DNA of 64,000 nt from Roseibium aggregatum (GCF_014692675.1 NZ_JABFCZ010000005.1:1-64000), one strand, 5' to 3'. Shown: positions 45,492-55,422, numbered from the stretch's first letter. Numbers and translations are program-made. The notes: generated from the letters alone by a model not told the origin.

Positions 45492-46262
45492 TCACAGCAC
45501 TCCCGCCCGGGTGACGATGCGCTCCCGCAGGGTCTTAAGGAATGGAATGTCCCGGTACTGATCGTCCTGCACGAAGTCCCAGGCAACGCCGGTGGGCTGC
45601 GGGTAGGGCGTTCCGGTCTCGATCAGTTCCTGCTCGGTCGCAATGTAATGCAGGGCGCTGTCATGGGCCTGCATGATCACCTGATCATTGGGGACGACCT
45701 GACAGGAATGGACCGTCGTGGTCAAAAGCGTATCCGGCTTGAGCTTGCCCAGTTCGCGGAAGATGCCGAGCTCAAGATCGGCAAAGCCGCCGCCCTTGCC
45801 GGTGCGTCCGCCCTCGCGGGTAACGGCGACACAGCCGACGACGACGAAGTCGAGCATTTCCATGTCCTCGAATTCGACCGGTTCGCCGTATTCGACGAAG
45901 CCTTGCGAGACGGCAGCCAGTTCGAACTGGATGCCCTGTTTCTCCAGCTTTTCCGGGTCGAGCCGGACGAACGGGAAGGGTTTCACCAGTTCCGGCACGG
46001 GCGCATAGACGATCTTGCCGTCATTAAGGGCGCGCAGCCGGACCGGGATCTGGGGCGGGTCCGGATTGCATTTAACAGTGCGTGCAGCCTTCCAGGCGTC
46101 CAGTTTCGACAGATTGAGGGCGGCAAGGTCGGCGCCCGCATAGTTCGGAATCCGGCTATCGACCGGGCCGACGTTTACGCCGGTGTCGACCAGCGTTTTC
46201 CAGATGCGGTCACGGACCAGATCCTTGTCCGAATTGCGTCCTGCCCAGCGTGCGTCGCTCAT
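45492..46262 (-). CDS. 5-formyltetrahydrofolate cyclo-ligase-family protein
   Basis: The 256-residue protein has the MTHFS/5-FCL fold signature in its C-terminal half (CVAVTREGGRTGKGGGFADL, then TTVHSCQV). The start is MSDARWAGRN (46262) with GAGGA upstream. A cyclo-ligase relative in a biuret operon is unexpected. It may process a formyl or N-C intermediate or regenerate folate, but no specific function can be supported. Confidence 0.78.
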   Translation of the reverse strand: MSDARWAGRNSDKDLVRDRIWKTLVDTGVNVGPVDSRIPNYAGADLAALNLSKLDAWKAARTVKCNPDPPQIPVRLRALNDGKIVYAPVPELVKPFPFVRLDPEKLEKQGIQFELAAVSQGFVEYGEPVEFEDMEMLDFVVVGCVAVTREGGRTGKGGGFADLELGIFRELGKLKPDTLLTTTVHSCQVVPNDQVIMQAHDSALHYIATEQELIETGTPYPQPTGVAWDFVQDDQYRDIPFLKTLRERIVTRAGVL

Positions 46263-46276
46263 GAGGTCCTCGTTAT

Positions 46277-47686
46277 TTACTGAATTTGCGCCACGGGCGC
46301 AGAAGAAACACCCGTCGTCTGCAGATGATGGGCGACCCGAAGCGCCAGGTCCTCCCGCCAGGCCGGTGCGATCACCTGAACCCCGATCGGCAGGCTTGCG
46401 CCATCGAGCCACACCGGAACGGTTGCGACCGGCAGGCCGATGAAGGAAATCGGCTGGGTGAAGATCCCGATATTGGGCCGCGCCGGCATTTCCTCGCCGT
46501 CGAGCGTGATCGTCTTGGTTCCCGACGGCAGGGCGTGAAACGGCGTTGCCGGTGCCAGCAGGATGTCCACATGGGTGAAGAGTTCGCGCATCATCGCGCG
46601 GAACCAGCTCCTGAAACGCTGCGCCTGCTGCACCCAGACCGCCGGAACCATTGCGCCGGAGATGAACCGGTCGCGTGTGTCCGGGTCGAAATCCTCAGGC
46701 CGGTTCCGGATCCGCTCCAAATGCAGGGAAGATCCCTCGACAGTGGTGATCACATAAGCCGCCGCCCGGGCCCGTGCGGCTTCCGGCACCTCGATATCAC
46801 CGATGGCGCCAAGTGCGCTTGCGATCAGGTCGACAGCCTGGAAGGCTTCCGGCATGGCCTTCTGCCGGAAATAACCGCCGGCGACGGCAATTTTCAGCCC
46901 ATCGATTCCCTTGAAAAGTTCCGGCACCGTCGGCAGGACCGGCTTGTCCGCCTGGGCCGGGTCTTTCCGATCGGGGCCCTGCAGGACGTCGAAAACAAGC
47001 GCCAGATCCTCGGCCGAACGGGCAAGGGGTCCGAGATGGTCGAGGCTGCCGACGAAAGGGAAAGAGCCTGCGCGACTGAGCCGCCCATAGGTCGGCTTCA
47101 GGCCGAACAGGCCGCAAAAGGAGGACGGGACCCGGATGGAACCGTTGGTATCCGAGCCCAGGGTCACCGGCACCATGCCGGCCGCCGCCGCGGCCCCTGA
47201 CCCGGATGAAGAGCCGCCGATCATGCGGGTCATATCATGCGGGTTCAGACAGTTTCCGTCGTGGACATTTTCCCCGGTAAAATCATAGGCATATTCGCCC
47301 ATGTTCAACCCACCTATCAAGATGGCGCCGGCACCCTTCAACTTGGCAATAAGGGTGCTGTCGGCGGACGCTGGAGCATTCTCCCGGTTGATCTGCGATC
47401 CGGCGCGGGTCGTCACGCCTTCCATGTCGAACAGGTTCTTCACCGCATAGGGAACGCCGGCAAGAGGCAATTCCTCATCCCTTGCGATGGCTTCGTCGAC
47501 CGCCCGGGCTTCCGAAAGCGCTCGATCCGCCGTGACGTCGGTGAAGGCGTTGATCTGCGGGTCGAGCTTGTCGACGGTCTGCAGCGCATGGGTCGCAACC
47601 GCCTCGGCGCTGATCTCGCCGCCGGCGACTGCCGACACCGTCTGGGAGGCCGTCCAGCTTTTCTGATCGCTCGGCAACCCGCTCAT
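46277..47686 (-). CDS. atzE: AtzE-family amidase (1-carboxybiuret hydrolase catalytic subunit)
   Basis: This 469-residue amidase-signature enzyme has the Lys in YAVKNLFD, the Ser-rich GGSSSGSGAAAAAG and the nucleophile region GSDTNGSIRVP. AtzE with AtzG removes an amide from 1-carboxybiuret to give allophanate. The small AtzG-like gene overlaps its start (ATGA) and an AtzH-like gene lies nearby, supporting this call over a generic amidase or allophanate-type hydrolase. Confidence 0.85.
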   Translation of the reverse strand: MSGLPSDQKSWTASQTVSAVAGGEISAEAVATHALQTVDKLDPQINAFTDVTADRALSEARAVDEAIARDEELPLAGVPYAVKNLFDMEGVTTRAGSQINRENAPASADSTLIAKLKGAGAILIGGLNMGEYAYDFTGENVHDGNCLNPHDMTRMIGGSSSGSGAAAAAGMVPVTLGSDTNGSIRVPSSFCGLFGLKPTYGRLSRAGSFPFVGSLDHLGPLARSAEDLALVFDVLQGPDRKDPAQADKPVLPTVPELFKGIDGLKIAVAGGYFRQKAMPEAFQAVDLIASALGAIGDIEVPEAARARAAAYVITTVEGSSLHLERIRNRPEDFDPDTRDRFISGAMVPAVWVQQAQRFRSWFRAMMRELFTHVDILLAPATPFHALPSGTKTITLDGEEMPARPNIGIFTQPISFIGLPVATVPVWLDGASLPIGVQVIAPAWREDLALRVAHHLQTTGVSSAPVAQIQ

Positions 47687-47868
47687 GGAAAGAACACCGG
47701 CGCAGCTTCGAGTTCGTCGTCGAGTGGAAACGACAGGACAAGGTCTGCTGCTTTTGCGGTTGCCGCAACATGGGCCTCGACCACCGGGCGCCAGTCGTCC
47801 TTGACGGTCAGCCCAATGACCGTCTCCATATGCGCCACATGCGCCTTTTCGTCGAATGGCTCGCTCAC
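47683..47868 (-). CDS. atzG: AtzG-like small subunit (DUF4089)
   Basis: This 61-residue protein starts at a GTG (47868) with GGAGG upstream; a longer frame overlaps the preceding hydrolase and is rejected. [21 protein letters not shown] and the C-terminal [13 protein letters not shown] match the AtzG/DUF4089 pattern. It forms the AtzG-AtzE complex. It overlaps both neighbours by 4 bp. Confidence 0.82.
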   Translation of the reverse strand: MSEPFDEKAHVAHMETVIGLTVKDDWRPVVEAHVAATAKAADLVLSFPLDDELEAAPVFFP

Positions 47869-48542
47869 GATGCCGCCTCCTTTGCAATCGCCCGTTCCAG
47901 TGCCGCAAGCGGTGCCGTCCAGCCGACGATGCCGCCCTGCGCCCGGATCATCTCCAGCGTAGCGGTTTTGAATTTCGGGAAATAGCTTTCGGTCGCTTCC
48001 TCGATCAGCAGGCACTCGAAGCCGCGATCGTTCGCCTCGCGCATGGTGGTCTGCACGCAGACTTCCGTTGTCACCCCGGCAAAGATCAGGCTTTTGGTGC
48101 CGAGCTTTTTCAGGATCGGCCCGAGGTCGGTTGCGTAGAACGCTCCCTTGCCGGGCTTGTCGATGACGATCTCGCCCTCAATAGCGCCGCAGGCCGGGAT
48201 GATCTCAGCGCCCGGTTCGCCGCGGACCAGGATCCGGCCCATCGGTCCGGGATCGCCGATGCGCAATGTCGGCGAGCCGCGGTCGCGTTTCGCAGGCGGG
48301 CAGTCGGACAGATCCGGCAGATGGTCTTCCCGCGTATGGATCACCGGCCAGGCTTCCTTGCGGAACAGGGCAAGCAGGTCGGCGGTCGGCTGCACGGCGC
48401 GTTGCAGGTGGGAAATATCGTTGCCGAGCGTTTCGCCGAAGCCGCCGGGCTCGATGAAATCGCGCTGCATGTCGATGACGATCAGCGCGACCGAGGCCGG
48501 ATCAAACGTGAAGCCGAAGGGCTGAGCGTCAACGGTAATCAT
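47865..48542 (-). CDS. Isochorismatase-like cysteine hydrolase (triuret/guanylurea-type candidate)
   Basis: This 225-residue hydrolase has the Asp-Lys-Cys triad: D in VIDMQRDF, K in DKPGKGAF, C in [16 protein letters not shown]. It is clearly related to the biuret hydrolase at 50090 but diverged from it, and it sits next to AtzG/AtzE. By analogy it could convert triuret to carboxybiuret, the AtzEG substrate, or hydrolyse guanylurea. The substrate is unproven. Confidence 0.82.
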   Translation of the reverse strand: MITVDAQPFGFTFDPASVALIVIDMQRDFIEPGGFGETLGNDISHLQRAVQPTADLLALFRKEAWPVIHTREDHLPDLSDCPPAKRDRGSPTLRIGDPGPMGRILVRGEPGAEIIPACGAIEGEIVIDKPGKGAFYATDLGPILKKLGTKSLIFAGVTTEVCVQTTMREANDRGFECLLIEEATESYFPKFKTATLEMIRAQGGIVGWTAPLAALERAIAKEAAS

Positions 48543-50086
48543 CAGTGATGCCCCGCCATGGCATGGCCGATTGTTGCCCGGTCCGTCTTGTCCATCGGCG
48601 AGGTGTAGGTGATCTTGCCTTCCGACATGACCGCGACCGTGTCCGCGAGTTCCAGGATTTCATCGAGATCTTCGGAAACAAGAAGCACGGCGGCTCCCCG
48701 ATTGCGCTGGTCCATGATCTGGGCACGTATTTCCGCAACCGATGCGAAATCCAGTCCGAAACAGGGGTTGGCGACGATCAGGATATCGACCTCGCCGGAC
48801 AGCTCCCGGGCGAGGATCGCGCGCTGGACATTCCCGCCGGACAGGTTCTCGATCGGTTCTTCCGTGGAGGGTGTCTTGACCCTGTAGGAAGCGATCAGGT
48901 CCCGGGCCTTCTGGCGCATGGGCGCCGGCGACAGCCAGCCCTTGAACGGCGAGATCGGTGCCTTGTCGAAGGTGCGAAACGCCATGTTTTCCGCAACGCT
49001 CATGCGCGGCACGGCGACATTCTTCAAAGGCTCCTCGGAAAAACCGAACACCTTGAAGGTGTCCATGAGCTTGCGCTCCGGCTCATAGGGCTTGCCGTCG
49101 ATGAAGATACGGCCGTCGGACGGAGTGCGTTGGCCGGAGAGGACCTCGATCAGCTCCGACTGGCCGTTGCCCGAAACGCCAGCAATCCCAAGGATTTCGC
49201 CGCAGTGGACCTTCAGGTTGATCGCTTCCAGCGCGGGCAGCTGTTCGTCGTCCTCGGCAAAGAGGCCCGCGACCTCGAGCTTCAGCTTGGCATCCGCATG
49301 GACCTGACGCGCCGCGCTTTCCCGGATCGTGGTATCGCCGATCATCATGTGGCTCATGTCGTTCACCGACAGATCCGAGACCTTGCCCGCGCCGACCATG
49401 CGTCCGCGTCGCAGGACGGTGACCTCGTCGGCATAGGCGGTGACTTCCCGGAACTTGTGGGTGATCATCAGGATGGTGAGATCGCCCGCTTCGGTCATGC
49501 CCCGCAGCAGACCGAGCACTTCATCGGCCTCGTCCGGCGTCAGCACGGACGTGGGCTCGTCCAGGATCAGGAAACGCTGATCGAGATAGAGCTGCTTCAG
49601 GATTTCCAGCTTCTGCTTTTCGCCCGCCGAAAGGCCTGAGACGGGTACATTCAGCGGTACCTTGAACGGTGTGGTTTCCAGAAAGGCCTCCAGGCCCTTT
49701 CGTTCCTTTGCCCAGTCGATGATCGCGGGCGTGTCGGCTCTGGAAATCACCAGGTTTTCAGCCGCCGTCAGCGAGGGAACCAGCGTGAAGTGCTGATAGA
49801 CCATGCCGATCCCGAGCGCATGCGCCGCGCGCGGGTTTGGGATTTCCACCTCAGCATCGTTGACCAGCACAGAGCCCTTCGTCGGCTGGTAGAACCCCAT
49901 CATGCATTTGACCAGCGTCGACTTGCCGGCACCGTTTTCGCCTAATAGCGCATGAAAGGAGCCCGGCGTGACACGGATGGACACATCGTCCAGCGCAACG
50001 AGGCTGCCGAAGATCTTGGTCATGCCGATGGTTTCGACGCCGATCGCGCGGCGGACGTCAGCTTGGGTTTCGACAGCCAGGCTCAT
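48542..50086 (-). CDS. BMP-type ABC transporter ATP-binding protein (double ATPase)
   Basis: This 514-residue protein contains two ABC domains, as in sugar/nucleoside importers. The first has [17 protein letters not shown] and [14 protein letters not shown]; the second has [16 protein letters not shown] and [14 protein letters not shown]. It serves the two permeases and BMP-family binding protein encoded upstream. Its stop shares one base with the next start (TGATG). Confidence 0.92.
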   Translation of the reverse strand: MSLAVETQADVRRAIGVETIGMTKIFGSLVALDDVSIRVTPGSFHALLGENGAGKSTLVKCMMGFYQPTKGSVLVNDAEVEIPNPRAAHALGIGMVYQHFTLVPSLTAAENLVISRADTPAIIDWAKERKGLEAFLETTPFKVPLNVPVSGLSAGEKQKLEILKQLYLDQRFLILDEPTSVLTPDEADEVLGLLRGMTEAGDLTILMITHKFREVTAYADEVTVLRRGRMVGAGKVSDLSVNDMSHMMIGDTTIRESAARQVHADAKLKLEVAGLFAEDDEQLPALEAINLKVHCGEILGIAGVSGNGQSELIEVLSGQRTPSDGRIFIDGKPYEPERKLMDTFKVFGFSEEPLKNVAVPRMSVAENMAFRTFDKAPISPFKGWLSPAPMRQKARDLIASYRVKTPSTEEPIENLSGGNVQRAILARELSGEVDILIVANPCFGLDFASVAEIRAQIMDQRNRGAAVLLVSEDLDEILELADTVAVMSEGKITYTSPMDKTDRATIGHAMAGHH

Positions 50087-50089
50087 GGT

Positions 50090-50830
50090 TCAGGTCCCCG
50101 TTTCCGCGTTCTTCATCCCCGCCAGGAAGGCGGCGCTGTCCGCTACCGCCCCGAAGACGCCGCCCTGCATGGTCACCATCTTCAGCGCCGCCTCGTGGTT
50201 GCCCTTGTCGGTGGCGCCGCAGCAGTCGGACAGGATCAGGCATTCGAAGCCCCGGTCATTGGCCTCGCGCATGGTGGTATGGACGCAGACATCGGTCGTG
50301 ATCCCGGTCAGGACGATGTTGCGGATGCCCCTGGTGTGCAGCAGCAATTCCAGGTCCGTTGCGCAGAAAGACCCCTTGCCCGGCTTGTCGATGATCGGCT
50401 CGCCGGGAAGCGGCGCGAGCTCGGGAATGATTTCCCACCCTGGCTCGCCCCGTACGAGGATCTTGCCGCAGGGTCCCGGATCGCCGATGCCGGCGCCGAT
50501 CCGCTGCGACCGCCAGCGCTTGTTGGCGGGAAGGTCGGCCAGATCCGGCCGGTGGCCTTCGCGCGTATGGATAATGTGGTAGCCTTGCGCCCGCATGGCG
50601 GCGAGCACTTTTTTGATCGGCTCGATCGGCGCACGGGTCAGCGACAGGTCGTAGCCCATGGCATCCACATAGCCGCCCTTGCCGCAGAAGTCGGTCTGCA
50701 TGTCGATGATGATCAGCGCTGTATTCTCCGGCCGCAGATCGCCGTCGTAGGGCCAGGGATAGGGATCGGCGGCAACCGGGCCGTCGCGTTCGCCCACCAC
50801 TTCGCCGGTCTTGATATCGACAACGCTCAT
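50090..50830 (-). CDS. biuH: Biuret amidohydrolase
   Basis: The enzyme hydrolyses biuret to allophanate and ammonia. The 246-residue protein has the triad D (IIDMQTDF), K ([14 protein letters not shown]) and C ([18 protein letters not shown]). [20 protein letters not shown] and [20 protein letters not shown] are, from memory, nearly identical to rhizobial BiuH. It lies between the ABC ATPase and formamidase genes. Ureidoacrylate hydrolase (RutB) is a more distant relative. Confidence 0.9.
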   Translation of the reverse strand: MSVVDIKTGEVVGERDGPVAADPYPWPYDGDLRPENTALIIIDMQTDFCGKGGYVDAMGYDLSLTRAPIEPIKKVLAAMRAQGYHIIHTREGHRPDLADLPANKRWRSQRIGAGIGDPGPCGKILVRGEPGWEIIPELAPLPGEPIIDKPGKGSFCATDLELLLHTRGIRNIVLTGITTDVCVHTTMREANDRGFECLILSDCCGATDKGNHEAALKMVTMQGGVFGAVADSAAFLAGMKNAETGT

Positions 50831-50836
50831 GCCCGC

Positions 50837-51856
50837 TCACTCCGCCGCATCGCTCATGGCCTTTTCGCCGAAAACCCGTGTCGGCGCGTCGAAGCTGCAG
50901 GAGGTGCCGTTCGTGTGCACCACCTCGTCTTCCCACGGCAGGCGGTATTTGCCGGCGGCGAGGTCGGTCATGTAGGTGTAGGGGCAGTCCTGCGCGCCAC
51001 CCTTGACGGCAACATAGCCGCGATGGCCGAACTGGTAGATGTTGTTCTCGACGCCCCAGTTGATCCGGGCTTCGCGGACCAGATCCGGGCGGACTTCGGC
51101 AGTGATGATCTCGTTAGCCCGTCCGTTGGTGCCGTGCGCGATGATGGAGCCGTCGAAATTGACGATCATGCCTTCGCCCATGCTGTCGAAGGTGCCGTCG
51201 GTGCCGCACATGCAGACATTGGCGGTGACCATCAGGTTGCAGAAGGCATTGGACTGGTTCGTGAACTTCCACGAGTCGCGGATCGGCGCGGTGTAGCCGG
51301 CCGTGCGGATCATGATTTCCGCACCCTTGTAGGCGCACTCGCGCGCCATTTCCGGGAACATGCCGTCGTGGCAGATGATCAGCGCGATCTTCGAGCCCTT
51401 GGGGCCTTCAATCACCGGAATGCCCTGATCGCCCGGCTCCCACGGTTCGACCGGAACCCAGGGGTGCATCTTGCGATAGTAGAGCTTCAGCTCGCCCGTG
51501 TTGTCGATGATCAGCCCGGAGTTGTAGGGCATGCCGCCGGGGTTCAGTTCCATGATGGAAAAGCAGCCCCAGATATCGTTGTCGATACAGGCTTGCTTGA
51601 AAGCGGCGACTTCCGGTCCGTCGAGCGTGCACATGATCGCCGGGTTGGTGTCCATCGACAGGCCGTGCAGGGCGTATTCCGGAAAGACGACCATGTCCAT
51701 CGAAGCCATGTTGCGCCGGGCCTTGCCGACCATGTCGACGATGACCTGGGTCTGGGCAGCCAGTTCGATCTCGTTGGTCACGACCGGCAGCTGCAGCTGG
51801 ACCATGCCGAGAACGACACCGTTCGGCGATTTGTTGAGGCCTCCAAGTCCGTTCAT
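50837..51856 (-). CDS. amiF: Formamidase (AmiF-type nitrilase-family amidase)
   Basis: This 339-residue nitrilase-superfamily amidase has the Glu-Lys-Cys triad: VVFPEYALHGLSMDTNP, LYYRKMHPW and IALIICHDGMFPE. MNGLGGLNKSP at the start is characteristic of AmiF, distinguishing it from the aliphatic amidase AmiE. It releases formate and ammonia from formamide. It starts 11 bp after the permease stop, so it is part of the transporter operon. Confidence 0.92.
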   Translation of the reverse strand: MNGLGGLNKSPNGVVLGMVQLQLPVVTNEIELAAQTQVIVDMVGKARRNMASMDMVVFPEYALHGLSMDTNPAIMCTLDGPEVAAFKQACIDNDIWGCFSIMELNPGGMPYNSGLIIDNTGELKLYYRKMHPWVPVEPWEPGDQGIPVIEGPKGSKIALIICHDGMFPEMARECAYKGAEIMIRTAGYTAPIRDSWKFTNQSNAFCNLMVTANVCMCGTDGTFDSMGEGMIVNFDGSIIAHGTNGRANEIITAEVRPDLVREARINWGVENNIYQFGHRGYVAVKGGAQDCPYTYMTDLAAGKYRLPWEDEVVHTNGTSCSFDAPTRVFGEKAMSDAAE

Positions 51857-51867
51857 GGATTCGCTCC

Positions 51868-52791
51868 TTATTTGGTGATGGAGAGTTCGCCGGGCGCGCC
51901 CTTCAGAGAGCGCTTGGGCGAGGTGCTGGCGATCATGATCAAAAGGGTCATGATGTAGGGCGCCGCGTTGAAGAAGTGGTAGCCGCGGGAAATACCGATC
52001 GACTGCAGGGCCGGGCCGAGCGCGCCGGCCGCACCGAACAGAAGCGCGGCGAGGAAGCAGTAAAGCGGGTTCCAGCGGGCAAAGATCACCAGGGCGACGG
52101 CCATCAGCCCCTGGCCGGACGACAGGCCTTCCGTCCAGCTACCCGGATAATAGAGCGACAGGAACGAACCGCCGACACCGGCAAAGAACCCGCCGACCAT
52201 GGTGGAGAGCAGGCGCACCTGATTGACATTGATGCCGAGCGCCAGGGCAGCGGGCGCGCTGTCCCCGGTCGTGCGCACCGTCAGGCCCCAGCGGGTGTTC
52301 TTCAGCCCCCACCACAGGACGAAGGCGAGCACGATGCCGAGCAGGAACAGCGGGTTGATTTCCAGTGCCTGGCGCAAGGCCGGCATGTCTGTCCAGAAGC
52401 CGAAGGAAATGGACGGCAGGCGCGGTGCCTGCGGCTGGATATAGGCCTTGCCGAAGAAGAAGGCGAGGCCGGTGCCGAACAGCATCAGGGCGATGCCGAT
52501 GGCGATGTCATTGACCTTGGGAAGCTTGCACAGATAGCCGTGCAGCGCGCCGAAGCAGGAGCCGCACAGGCCGGCGACCAGCACGCCCAGCCAGGGCGAG
52601 CCGGTGTGATAGGAAATTGCGTAGCCGGACATGGCGCCGAAGACGAGCGTGCCTTCAAGCCCGAGATTGATCCGGCCGGACTTTTCCGTCAGCGTCTCGC
52701 CGAGGCTGACGAAGAGAAACGGTGTCGAGACGCGGATCGCGCCCGCGAACATGGCGAGAAGGACCGTGGCAAGGGCAGAATCTTCGAACAT
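51868..52791 (-). CDS. BMP-type ABC transporter permease 2
   Basis: This 307-residue membrane protein of the branched-chain/nucleoside permease type has eight or more hydrophobic stretches and the motif GRINLGLEGTLVFGAMSGY. It follows the first permease by 2 bp. The pair forms the channel of the importer. Confidence 0.92.
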   Translation of the reverse strand: MFEDSALATVLLAMFAGAIRVSTPFLFVSLGETLTEKSGRINLGLEGTLVFGAMSGYAISYHTGSPWLGVLVAGLCGSCFGALHGYLCKLPKVNDIAIGIALMLFGTGLAFFFGKAYIQPQAPRLPSISFGFWTDMPALRQALEINPLFLLGIVLAFVLWWGLKNTRWGLTVRTTGDSAPAALALGINVNQVRLLSTMVGGFFAGVGGSFLSLYYPGSWTEGLSSGQGLMAVALVIFARWNPLYCFLAALLFGAAGALGPALQSIGISRGYHFFNAAPYIMTLLIMIASTSPKRSLKGAPGELSITK

Positions 52792-52793
52792 GA

Positions 52794-53909
52794 TCAGAGA
52801 TCTCCCTTGGACCGGAAGAACGGCAGACGGCCGTAGAAGGTTTCAGACACCAGCAGCACCACGAAGATCAGTCCCTGAAGCACGAGCACGGTGGCATCGG
52901 GAAGATCCATGCGCCGCTGAATCAATCCGCCGGAAGCCGCGATGCCGCCGAGGAAGATGGCGACGGGCACGATTACCAGCGGATTGTGGCGGGCAAGGAA
53001 GGACACCAGAATGCCGGTAAAGCCGTAACCGGCGATCAGCGAGGCATTGGCCTTGCCGTGAATGGCGGCAACCTCGAAGAAACCTGCGAGCCCGGCGCAG
53101 GCGCCGGCAATGGCGCAGGAAATCACCATCAGCTTGCCGACCGGCAACCCTTGGGCCTGGGCCGCACGCAGGTTGCCGCCGGTGATCCGGGCCGCGAAGC
53201 CGAATGTGGTGCGGTTCATCAGCAGGTAGAGGAGGGTGGCCAGAACGATGCCGAAGACAAGGCCCCAATGGACGTCGGTACCGGGAATGGCGCCGATCAT
53301 GTTGTCGCGCCCGATCGGCATGGTGGACGGCTTGTTCGGGTCCGAAGGATCGCGCAGCGCGCCTTCGACGAAAAAGTTCAGGATCGAGACGGCGATATAG
53401 AACAAAAGCAGCGAGGCGATGGTTTCATTGACGCCGCGGTAGTGCCGCAGGGCCCCGACCAGACCGATCCAGATGCCGCCCGCGATAATGGCCGCCAGGG
53501 CCATCACCGGCAGCAGAAGGAAAGAAGGCGCCCAGGGGATCATCGGGATGGCGATCGCCGCAGCGGCGAAGCCCCCGAGGACAAGAGCGCCTTCGCCGCC
53601 GATGATCACGAGGCCCAACCGCGCGGGAATGGCGACGCAGAGGGCGGTGAAAATCAGCGGCGAAGACCGCACCAGAGTGTTCTGCCAGGAAAAGCTGGTG
53701 CCGAAGCCGCCGCGCCAGACCAGTGAGAAGAAGTCGGCCGGCGATTTGCCGAGTGCCAGCAGGAATATGGAAAACAGCAGTCCGGAAACGATCAGCGCCA
53801 GGATCGGCATGATCACGAATTCGGAAGATCGCCGGAACCTGTCGAGTGTATCGGCCAGGGCGCTGCCCTGTCCGACCGCCATTCTGTCCGCTTTGGTCAC
53901 ATCGACCAT
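52794..53909 (-). CDS. BMP-type ABC transporter permease 1
   Basis: This 371-residue permease of the nucleoside/BMP class has about ten hydrophobic segments and GGEGALVLGGFAAAAIAI as the conserved loop. A strong hairpin separates it from the binding-protein gene, an arrangement seen for several importers in this window. Confidence 0.92.
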   Translation of the reverse strand: MVDVTKADRMAVGQGSALADTLDRFRRSSEFVIMPILALIVSGLLFSIFLLALGKSPADFFSLVWRGGFGTSFSWQNTLVRSSPLIFTALCVAIPARLGLVIIGGEGALVLGGFAAAAIAIPMIPWAPSFLLLPVMALAAIIAGGIWIGLVGALRHYRGVNETIASLLLFYIAVSILNFFVEGALRDPSDPNKPSTMPIGRDNMIGAIPGTDVHWGLVFGIVLATLLYLLMNRTTFGFAARITGGNLRAAQAQGLPVGKLMVISCAIAGACAGLAGFFEVAAIHGKANASLIAGYGFTGILVSFLARHNPLVIVPVAIFLGGIAASGGLIQRRMDLPDATVLVLQGLIFVVLLVSETFYGRLPFFRSKGDL

Positions 53910-53955
53910 GTGAATGTCCCCGTTGCCGTTAGCCTGTCCTGACCTGCATATGCAC

Positions 53956-53984
53956 CATCACCCCGGCCGCTCGCCGGGGTGATG
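53956..53984 (-). terminator. Hairpin between BMP binding-protein and permease genes
   Basis: CATCACCCCGGC (53956-53967) and GCCGGGGTGATG (53973-53984) form a perfect 12-bp stem with a 5-nt loop. It lies just after the binding-protein stop; no long T-run follows, so attenuation or mRNA protection is more likely than full termination. Confidence 0.75.
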
Positions 53985-53997
53985 GATGTGAATTGCC

Positions 53998-55110
53998 TCA
54001 GGTGATCGAACCGACCACGCCCTCGATCAGGTAATCGGTCTGGTCGAGGGACGGATCGTAGTTGTCGAGGCTCGCACCGGCGGCTAGCAGAGGCGTGCCG
54101 TCCTGCTTGTTGATCGGACCGGTGAAGATCGGCTTGCCGGCCTTCACATCCGCACGGGCAGCGTCCGCGGCAGCGATTGCCGCTTCGCTTGCGCCGGCGC
54201 CGTAAGGCGTGCTCTGGACGAAATCGACGTCGAAGCCGCCGCCGGTGAAGTTCGGCAAGGTCTTGCCTTCCGCCAGATCGTTGGCGAACATCTTGTAGAT
54301 GGTGGCCCACTTGTATTCTGCGCCGGTGATGAAGCCCTTCGGGGCGAGCGGGGCCTGGGAGGCATTATGGCCGCAGCACTTGATGCCGCGGGATTCAGCC
54401 GTTTCGATCACCACCTTCGGGCCGTCCACGTGGCAGGTCAGCACGTCGCAGCCGGCGTCCACCAGGGCATTGGCAGCTTCGGCCTCGCGCACCGGCATGG
54501 ACCATTCGCCGGTGAAGATGACCTGGACGGTGGCGTCCGGGTTGACCTTCTTAGCGCCCAGCAGGAACGAGTTGATGTTTCTTAGAACGGTGCCGATCGG
54601 CTTGGCGGCGACGAAGCCGAGCTTGTTGGTCGTGGTCGAAAGGCCCGCGGCGACGCCGTCGATGTAGTGAGCCTGGTCGAGATAGCCGAAATAGCTGCCT
54701 GCGTTCTTGGGGTCTGCATCGGTCCAAAGGGGCGCTGCATGACGGAACTGCACGTCCGGATACTTGGCGGCAAGATCGAGGACGAACGGCTTGTAGTAGC
54801 CGAAGGAGGTGGCGAAGATCAGCTCGGCGCCGTCAAGATTGATCATGGATTCCATCGACTTCTGAACGGCGATGGTTTCCGGCACGTTTTCTTCTTCGAC
54901 CACGGTCACGCCCGGCACTTCCTTCAGCGCGGCGGCAGCCACGGCGTGCGCCTGGTTCCAGCCGAAATCGTCGCGCGGGCCGACATAGACGATGCCCGCG
55001 GTCAGGCCGGCAGCCGATGCCAGGCGCGGCAGGCCTGCAGCTGACAAACCGAGCAGACCGGCTGCGGATGATTTCAAGAGAGAACGGCGGTTGAGTTCGA
55101 ATTTCGACAT
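53998..55110 (-). CDS. BMP-family ABC substrate-binding protein
   Basis: This 370-residue exported protein has a twin-arginine-like signal (ELNRRSLLKSSAAGLLG). GIVYVGPRDDFGWNQAHAVA and LDGAELIFATSFGYYKPF match the BMP/Med family of nucleoside-type binding proteins. It is the first gene of the biuret/formamide operon, so its ligand is probably a purine- or urea-derived compound. Purine or pyrimidine nucleosides are the alternative. Confidence 0.9.
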   Translation of the reverse strand: MSKFELNRRSLLKSSAAGLLGLSAAGLPRLASAAGLTAGIVYVGPRDDFGWNQAHAVAAAALKEVPGVTVVEEENVPETIAVQKSMESMINLDGAELIFATSFGYYKPFVLDLAAKYPDVQFRHAAPLWTDADPKNAGSYFGYLDQAHYIDGVAAGLSTTTNKLGFVAAKPIGTVLRNINSFLLGAKKVNPDATVQVIFTGEWSMPVREAEAANALVDAGCDVLTCHVDGPKVVIETAESRGIKCCGHNASQAPLAPKGFITGAEYKWATIYKMFANDLAEGKTLPNFTGGGFDVDFVQSTPYGAGASEAAIAAADAARADVKAGKPIFTGPINKQDGTPLLAAGASLDNYDPSLDQTDYLIEGVVGSIT

Positions 55111-55229
55111 GTTGCACCTCCTAAGGGACTGGAGCAGGGGAGCAGGGAGGAGCTCCGCCCGCGGTCTCGTTAAGGAGTTAGCAACCCGTGTGCCAACCGG
55201 TGCGGATCGATCGAACAGGTAGGCTATCT

Positions 55230-55325
55230 ATTTGTAATCAAATTATAAAACCAAGAAAGGGAGACGCCTTGGTACGTGATCCGCACCAGGGCCGATCACG
55301 CACAAAAGCTAGATTGTATGCAATC
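55230..55325. promoter_or_regulatory. Two TTG-N4-CAA palindromes upstream of the BMP/biuret operon
   Basis: ATTTG-TAAT-CAAAT (55230-55243) and GATTG-TATG-CAATC (55312-55325) are perfect 5-bp dyads with 4-nt centres and a common TTG-N4-CAA core. They lie in the 312-bp gene-free, AT-rich spacer 55111-55422 upstream of the operon. They are good candidates for the operators of the operon's GntR regulator. Confidence 0.45.
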
Positions 55326-55366
55326 AAAGGAAAAATGAATAATAAATAGGCATAATAAATTTGATA

Positions 55367-55390
55367 GGCAGGTCATAACGCGGACCTGCC
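55367..55390 (-). terminator. Hairpin after the extradiol dioxygenase gene
   Basis: GGCAGGTC (55367-55374) and GACCTGCC (55383-55390) pair perfectly around an 8-nt loop, 32 bp beyond the dioxygenase stop. On the minus strand the downstream sequence is AT-rich, with a weak T-run. Confidence 0.6.
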
Positions 55391-55422
55391 TTGATCAGGA
55401 AAAAGACCCGATAGCTTTGCCT

